Assembly (NCBI GenBank): GCA_032173965.1
Contig: CM063288.1
Location: 15,356,501 to 15,420,500 of the forward strand
Length of the DNA: 64,000 bases
Reading direction: 5' to 3'
Source: Sitta carolinensis
Lineage: Eukaryota; Chordata; Aves; Passeriformes; Sittidae
In this document: positions 59,801 through 64,000 of the stretch, piece after piece
How the letters are laid out: every line of letters starts with the position of its first letter
Position numbering within the stretch: the first letter of the stretch is position 1
The notes under the pieces: generated by a model
What the model was told of the DNA's origin: nothing
The model's database searches: none
What the model saw: only the letters and a program-made list of their open reading frames with translations
Made by a program: the position numbers and the translations under genes

Positions 59801-62800
59801 TTATTCCTACAAAAAGAAGAGTGGAAGGCAGTGCAGTTATGGAAGATACAGGATATTCCTGTTCAATATTTACAACTTGCTTTAAAGCATTTCTCTCCTA
59901 TCACTTTTAATACTTGACCATGAACAGCAGAACTTCACTCCCGTGTAAGTTTAACCAAGTCATTTTAACAAGCCCTCTTACAACTAAATCTGACTTCAAA
60001 CACATAGAGCTTCTTCAAATGGCAATTCCCCTTTAACAATTTTGTTTTCAAAAGGGTCAAAGCACATATAGTCCACATACAGTTCTGACTGACATAACTG
60101 ACAAAAGATGAATGACACAAAATTTGCATGTGCCAGTTCATGCAAATCAACTGCTGGAATAGTTTGTATTTCCCTTATTAACCCTGAACATACACCTTAC
60201 TTCAAGCACCCAGTGTATTCACAAGCTGACTGGCCTGGTCCATGTGGCTGAGAGCATTCTTCTCAGAAAAATATACCTTTACAAATGAACAAGGAATTTA
60301 AAATCAAAACCAGCTGTTACTTACGTAGAAGAATCATTTTCTTTGGGATAATCTTCACTCATTTCTGAACCAGGGGGTTGTGTTCTTTTCCTCTTTTCAC
60401 TGATGACAGAAAAATTTGTGGTCATTCTTTCTGAAATGTTAAGTAAATGACCCTCTTCCAACTGAACAGAATTCCTCAATGCTTTCCATGTATTTTGGAC
60501 CTATCTTCTGCAACCTCCACTTTTATGGCATACAGAGAAGCATTTGGTCTGCCCAACTCTTAAGTTGTACTTAAAGCTCTAGTGCCAGTACCAGTCAGAG
60601 GCTATAAAAGCATGTATTAACATCCTGCTAAAAGTAACAGCAAAACTAGGGGAAGATTTATATCTCCTTCTTATGTCTCAGTGCACCAAGTTCCCACCTG
60701 TAACTCTATAAAGAGCTGAATTTTAATAGCATTATTAAATGGAAATAGCATCATTAAAGGAAACCCTCCTACCGGTTCTCCAACAGGCCTGTCCTGTGAG
60801 GGACTGATGATGCAGGAGATGCTGAAATGTTCACCCTGTTGCCTGGTGTTCCAGCTCCAGCAGAATTCTTCATAGAGCCTCTCGCTGGGGTACCCAGCAC
60901 CTTGCGAAATGTATTCTCCTCCTTACTCTCTACTGTCACTCTTTTGGGAGGAGTCTGCAAAGCCCAAGTGGAGTGGGCCAGGGAGAAAACCCAAGAGTGA
61001 AAAAACAGGACCATCTTTAGTCTAATGGAATGATTTCCACCACTTTTGATTTGCTACAGTGTAGCATTCAGAAGCAGAGAGCTGCTACTTAGATTCAGAG
61101 AGTTTAAACACTAATTAGACAAAGGTAAAATTTTGACTGAGTCATACAAGTCATAAACATGAAACTCCACTGCAGTAACCACTTTCCCTTCTCATTTTCA
61201 AATGCTAAATCAGTTGAACTTAAGTTTTTAAAGTCTCCTTTACAAGGTTTGACATTAGAATACCCAAGGCGATTCCTAACTATCCCCAGATCAATCCTGG
61301 GTGGTATTACAATTAAAAATAATACAAAGCTGTAGTAAAACCCACATAATTAAAACAGTGCCCTGACTGCCTTGGGCCAAAAAAGCCCTACATGTGATGC
61401 AATGGAAAGAGGTAATAATTGGTTGACTAAGGAATGTTGGTGAATTTTAGACTTGAGAACTGAACATGTCTAATCTCACCACAGTATACACAGCCTCAAG
61501 TTTTTACAGTGAGATTGTCTTTAAGTAACAAGTAGAATTTGTTTTGGGACAATGTCAGAAATAGTCTCCCTCAGGGCAGTAATGCAAGTATATTCACAGA
61601 GATACAAAGTAAATTAAAGCCAGTAGATGCACCATGAAATCTGGGGAGAAAAAGAACAAAAATATTTTGAAGGAAAACAACTTCTGGGAGAAAGGCTGTG
61701 AAATTTACTCAAAAATGTGAGCCGAATGCCACAAATTCAATAACTGTTCTGATACAAACCTGAATCAGCTGCTTTCCAATGTACACATTTGGCTGAAGTC
61801 TGCTAAACTCATAAAGACCTATGCTAACACATGGTCACACACATGTAAGGTGCTTGGCATAAAACAAAGGGAAATTCAGAACTATGTGAGGAGCAAGTCT
61901 CAGTCATGTACTTCCCTTCTATTTCTTCTCTGCCTAAAAGCTCATGTTAAGAACACAGTCTGACTTCTATAGCCAGCCATTGACCTTTCTTACTCAGAGA
62001 GAAGCCATCTCCTAACAAGATACAGCATTGCCAACCACCCCATACACATCTACTCCAAGCTCTCTAGATTACAAACACTTTGGATATAAAGTATTTACAG
62101 TGGTATTTCAACATACAGTAACAGAATGAGAGGAAGGGAATAAAATTAGAGAGGGAAAAGTTGAACAATTTAACAAACCTGGTTCTCCATGTAAGAGAAT
62201 TGCCTGTTAGCCTCCTTCTGTGTGGCTCGGCTGCCCAGCACACCTCCAAAGCTGCCAGATCCTTGTGAGGGTTTCCCAGCTGACAGAAAAAGTACACAAT
62301 ATTTGATTTGTCATTTATCATACTGGAATTTTTATTTGCAAAATGTATAGCTAGAGTTGATTTTGGAAACGGCATGCTAGATTTCTTGCCAACAGACTAA
62401 AATATTCTGAATGCAGAGACATAAGCATGTGTTTATGGATATCCCTCATACTGGTCATTTAGCCACTTGGCAGCAAACTTCCTATCCTTAAAAAGAACAA
62501 AATAAAGTAAGTAAAATGAAAAATGAAGAGACTGTGCATAGGCGATTGACAAACAATCTTTCAAAAACTGACACACAACATACACAAACCCTGTATGTTA
62601 ACTTCTGATTATTGTTCAGCATGAGAAAGTTATAAAACAAAAAAAAAATCTGGGGTCTGAGGCCAGAAAGAAGCATTTACAGAAATTCAAAGAAATCCAG
62701 GAACACATGGAAGACAAAATGTACTGAAGATGTGTGTTGGTTTTGGCTGAAGCAGAGTTAATTTTCTTCACAGTAGCGAGGATAGGGCTATGTTTTGGAT

Positions 62801-63502
62801 TTGTGCTGGAAATAGTGCTGATAAAGAGATGTTATAGTTATTCCCAAGCTCTGCTTACAAAGACTCAAGGCCTTTTCTGCTGCTCACATCACCCCTGAGG
62901 AAGCAGGGGTGCACAGAAAGCCAGGAGGGGACACAAACGGGACAGCTGACCTCAACTGACCACAGGGATATCCCACACCATGTGGCATCATGCTCAGTGT
63001 ATAAAGCTAGGGAAGAAGTAATGGAGGCACAGTGATGGTGTTTGTCTTCTTAAGTCACCATCACACATGATAGACTCCTGTTTTCTTGAAGATGGCTGAA
63101 CACCTGTCTGCCCACAGGGCATTTGCTTTGCTTGTGTGCACAGCTCTTGCTTTACTTACTAAACTGTTTTTGTCTCTACCCACAAGTTTCCTCATTTTCA
63201 TTTTTCTCATTGTCTTCCCAACCCCACTGGGAAGAGTGAGTGAGCAGATGCTTGGGGCTTAGCTGTTGTTTGATATGATCAAACTACAATAAGATGGGAA
63301 AAAGAAAACACAACACCTCTTCATAACGTTATAACATGATTTACAACAATTGCACTTACCAGTATGAACCCTGTCTTGATGGACTGCATCCAAATACATC
63401 CGCATTTCATTTGCATCTTTAAATGGTACCTTATCAATTGTCAAGAAGCTGGTACATCTTAGTGTTTGCATCAGGCACACAGTTTTAATGTTATGGTCGT
63501 AA
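35983..63502 (-). CDS. USP37: USP37 deubiquitinase, 5' end outside window (22 exons)
   Basis: Ubiquitin-specific protease of the cell cycle; stabilises cyclin A and MYC, is activated by CDK2 and removed by APC/C. Exons, 5' to 3': 63502-63360, 62279-62179, 60954-60773, 60399-60325, 59806-59709, 58208-58124, 57215-57054, 56522-56391, 54650-54527, 54278-54073, 52954-52837, 51610-51531, 51024-50860, 49399-49334, 48412-48262, 44520-44268, 42473-42307, 40529-40469, 38347-38232, 37364-37295, 36793-36655, 36070-35983. Phases join throughout, giving about 926 residues; some 53 N-terminal residues are missing. Seen: end of the PH-like domain, KRKR basic cluster, a KEN motif (YPKENDSS), catalytic Cys in NLGNTCYMNA (56391-56522), zinc-type CxxC pairs, three ubiquitin-interacting motifs (44268-44520, 42307-42473 and 40469-40529), and catalytic His in GHYISDVYD across 37295/36793. 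The tail ends SVRQPL. Confidence 0.96.
36810..36990 (-). mobile_element. CR1 LINE 3' fragment
   Basis: The + strand reads AGAATGGTTTCAGTTGGAAG, then GGACCTCAAAGATCATC, and later GGCAGGGACACCTTCCACTA, the well-known reverse complement of an avian CR1 3' end. The element is therefore on the minus strand. It starts 17 bp from a USP37 splice acceptor. Divergence from the usual consensus is moderate. Confidence 0.85.
37991..38068. repeat. (TTTG)n / T-rich simple repeat
   Basis: Imperfect TTTG and TTTTG units in a USP37 intron, with two long T runs. Confidence 0.8.
38348..40468. other. USP37 intron of 2.1 kb, nothing recognised
   Basis: AT-rich intron sequence with no supported gene or element on either strand. 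Confidence 0.5.
42474..44267. other. USP37 intron of 1.8 kb, nothing recognised
   Basis: AT-rich intron. Short open frames on the + strand have no family or splice support. Confidence 0.5.
44521..48261. other. Largest USP37 intron in window (3.7 kb) with an old CR1 segment
   Basis: AT-rich sequence with no coding support. Part of it (about 46610-47000) is CR1-derived. Confidence 0.55.
46610..47000 (-). mobile_element. Old CR1 LINE fragment
   Basis: The + strand contains AAGTGTTCCCTAATATTTAA, then TCTATTCCATCTTGTTCTAT, CTCTCCAGTTAATCTATATT and AGATGGATACAGAACTCCAG in the order found in the reverse complement of CR1 3' regions. It is strongly diverged. More CR1-like sequence may continue to about 47450, with less certainty. 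Confidence 0.55.
49835..50317 (+). other. 160-codon open frame in a USP37 intron, not recognised
   Basis: An ATG-to-stop frame of 160 codons in AT-rich intron DNA, on the strand opposite to USP37. I recognise no domain, the composition is Ser/His/Leu-rich like random sequence, and no promoter or polyadenylation signal fits. It is probably chance, listed because of its length in AT-rich DNA. Confidence 0.12.
56756..56820. repeat. (AT)n(GT)n dinucleotide microsatellite
   Basis: Compound run of AT, GT and AC dinucleotides in a USP37 intron. It is likely to be length-variable. Confidence 0.85.
62733..63288 (+). mobile_element. Solo LTR of an avian endogenous retrovirus
   Basis: Begins TGTGTTGGTTTTGGCTGAAG and ends near AAACTACA, with the internal order of a long terminal repeat abundant in songbird genomes: TATAAAG at 63000-63006, a GTGATGGTGTTTGTCTTC block, and a CTAAACTG polyadenylation-like motif near 63160. 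No gag, pol or env sequence adjoins it, so it is a solo LTR. It lies in a USP37 intron in antisense orientation. The exact ends and a target-site duplication could not be fixed by eye. Confidence 0.75.
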
Positions 63503-64000
63503 CTGAAACAAGAAAGTGACTATGTTAACTAAACAACAAAAGTGCACAAAATAAATTTAACCAAAATTCCAAACAAAATATTTCAAATAGACAAGACAAG
63601 AGAGACTCCCACCAAAATACTTCTCCTTGCTCCACTTTAAGGAAATATTAAACCTCATAGAATTAGTAAAATCTGTGACCTCAGCATATGACAGAACTGT
63701 AGGGGCAGTATCACTATTGCCCAACAGTCTCTAGTCCTGGATAAGCTTTCTGAAACTTGCTTTCCTACTGAGTGTGACATTTGTAAATGTAAAGGAAAAA
63801 AAACTTTATGAAGTCCCATTTAGTGAAAACTTCCACATAAAGTGCAAAATACAATTTAAGATAGGGGAGGTTTCAAGAATTAAACTCACTTCACCATTTG
63901 TTCCCAGAGAAGACAGATTTGAAATGGCTTAAAAAGTCTGCTGAGGGAGTAAGTCAGTAAGAAACTTGCTTAGTCTGTATGCAACATCATAACAATTAAG
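63503..64000. other. USP37 intron running off the right edge
   Basis: AT-rich intron sequence upstream of the first USP37 exon in the window. The remaining 5' exons and the promoter lie beyond 64000. No other feature is seen. Confidence 0.6.

Overview
This is a vertebrate nuclear window, almost certainly from a bird. The six recognisable genes stand in the conserved order known from human 2q35: PNKD, CATIP, SLC11A1, CTDSP1, VIL1, then USP37 on the opposite strand. The villin protein reads as avian (826 codons, very close to chicken villin as I remember it). The repeats are CR1 LINE pieces and one solo LTR of a type familiar from songbird genomes, so a passerine is the best guess. All gene models below were built by hand from GT/AG splice sites. 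In each model the exon phases join without a break, except for one frame problem in the last PNKD exon.

Layout. 1-1404 is a GC-rich flank and CpG island with two perfect CRE sites. 1405-4827 (+) is the short-isoform PNKD (metallo-beta-lactamase fold). 5596-8142 (+) is CATIP, a ciliogenesis protein whose promoter holds an RFX X-box. 9116-14934 (+) is SLC11A1/NRAMP1, complete in 15 exons. 14935-18686 is non-coding, with a CpG island, a 20-bp tandem repeat, two CArG boxes and an AT-rich island. 18687-21873 (+) is CTDSP1, hosting a miR-26 hairpin in an intron. 23.5-26.4 kb is the VIL1 upstream region with CDX-like and homeodomain motifs. 26454-31938 (+) is VIL1, complete in 19 coding exons. 32.58-64 kb (-) is USP37: a 3.4 kb 3' UTR and 22 coding exons. 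The 5' end of USP37 lies beyond the right edge.

Base composition changes sharply near 32 kb, where VIL1 and USP37 converge. The left half is GC-rich with short introns; the right half is AT-rich with long introns. There is no operon logic here: these are independent genes in an old syntenic block. Local links that can be seen are the CTDSP1/miR-26 host-gene pairing, the tight PNKD-CATIP junction (about 300 bp), and back-to-back polyadenylation signals where VIL1 and USP37 meet.

I found no wholly new system. The points most worth checking are the miR-26a-type mature sequence at the mir-26b locus, the X-box at CATIP, the loss of the CDK2 Ser-Pro site in USP37, a CR1-derived splice acceptor in USP37, a distal VIL1 polyadenylation signal abutting the USP37 signal, and the PNKD frameshift.
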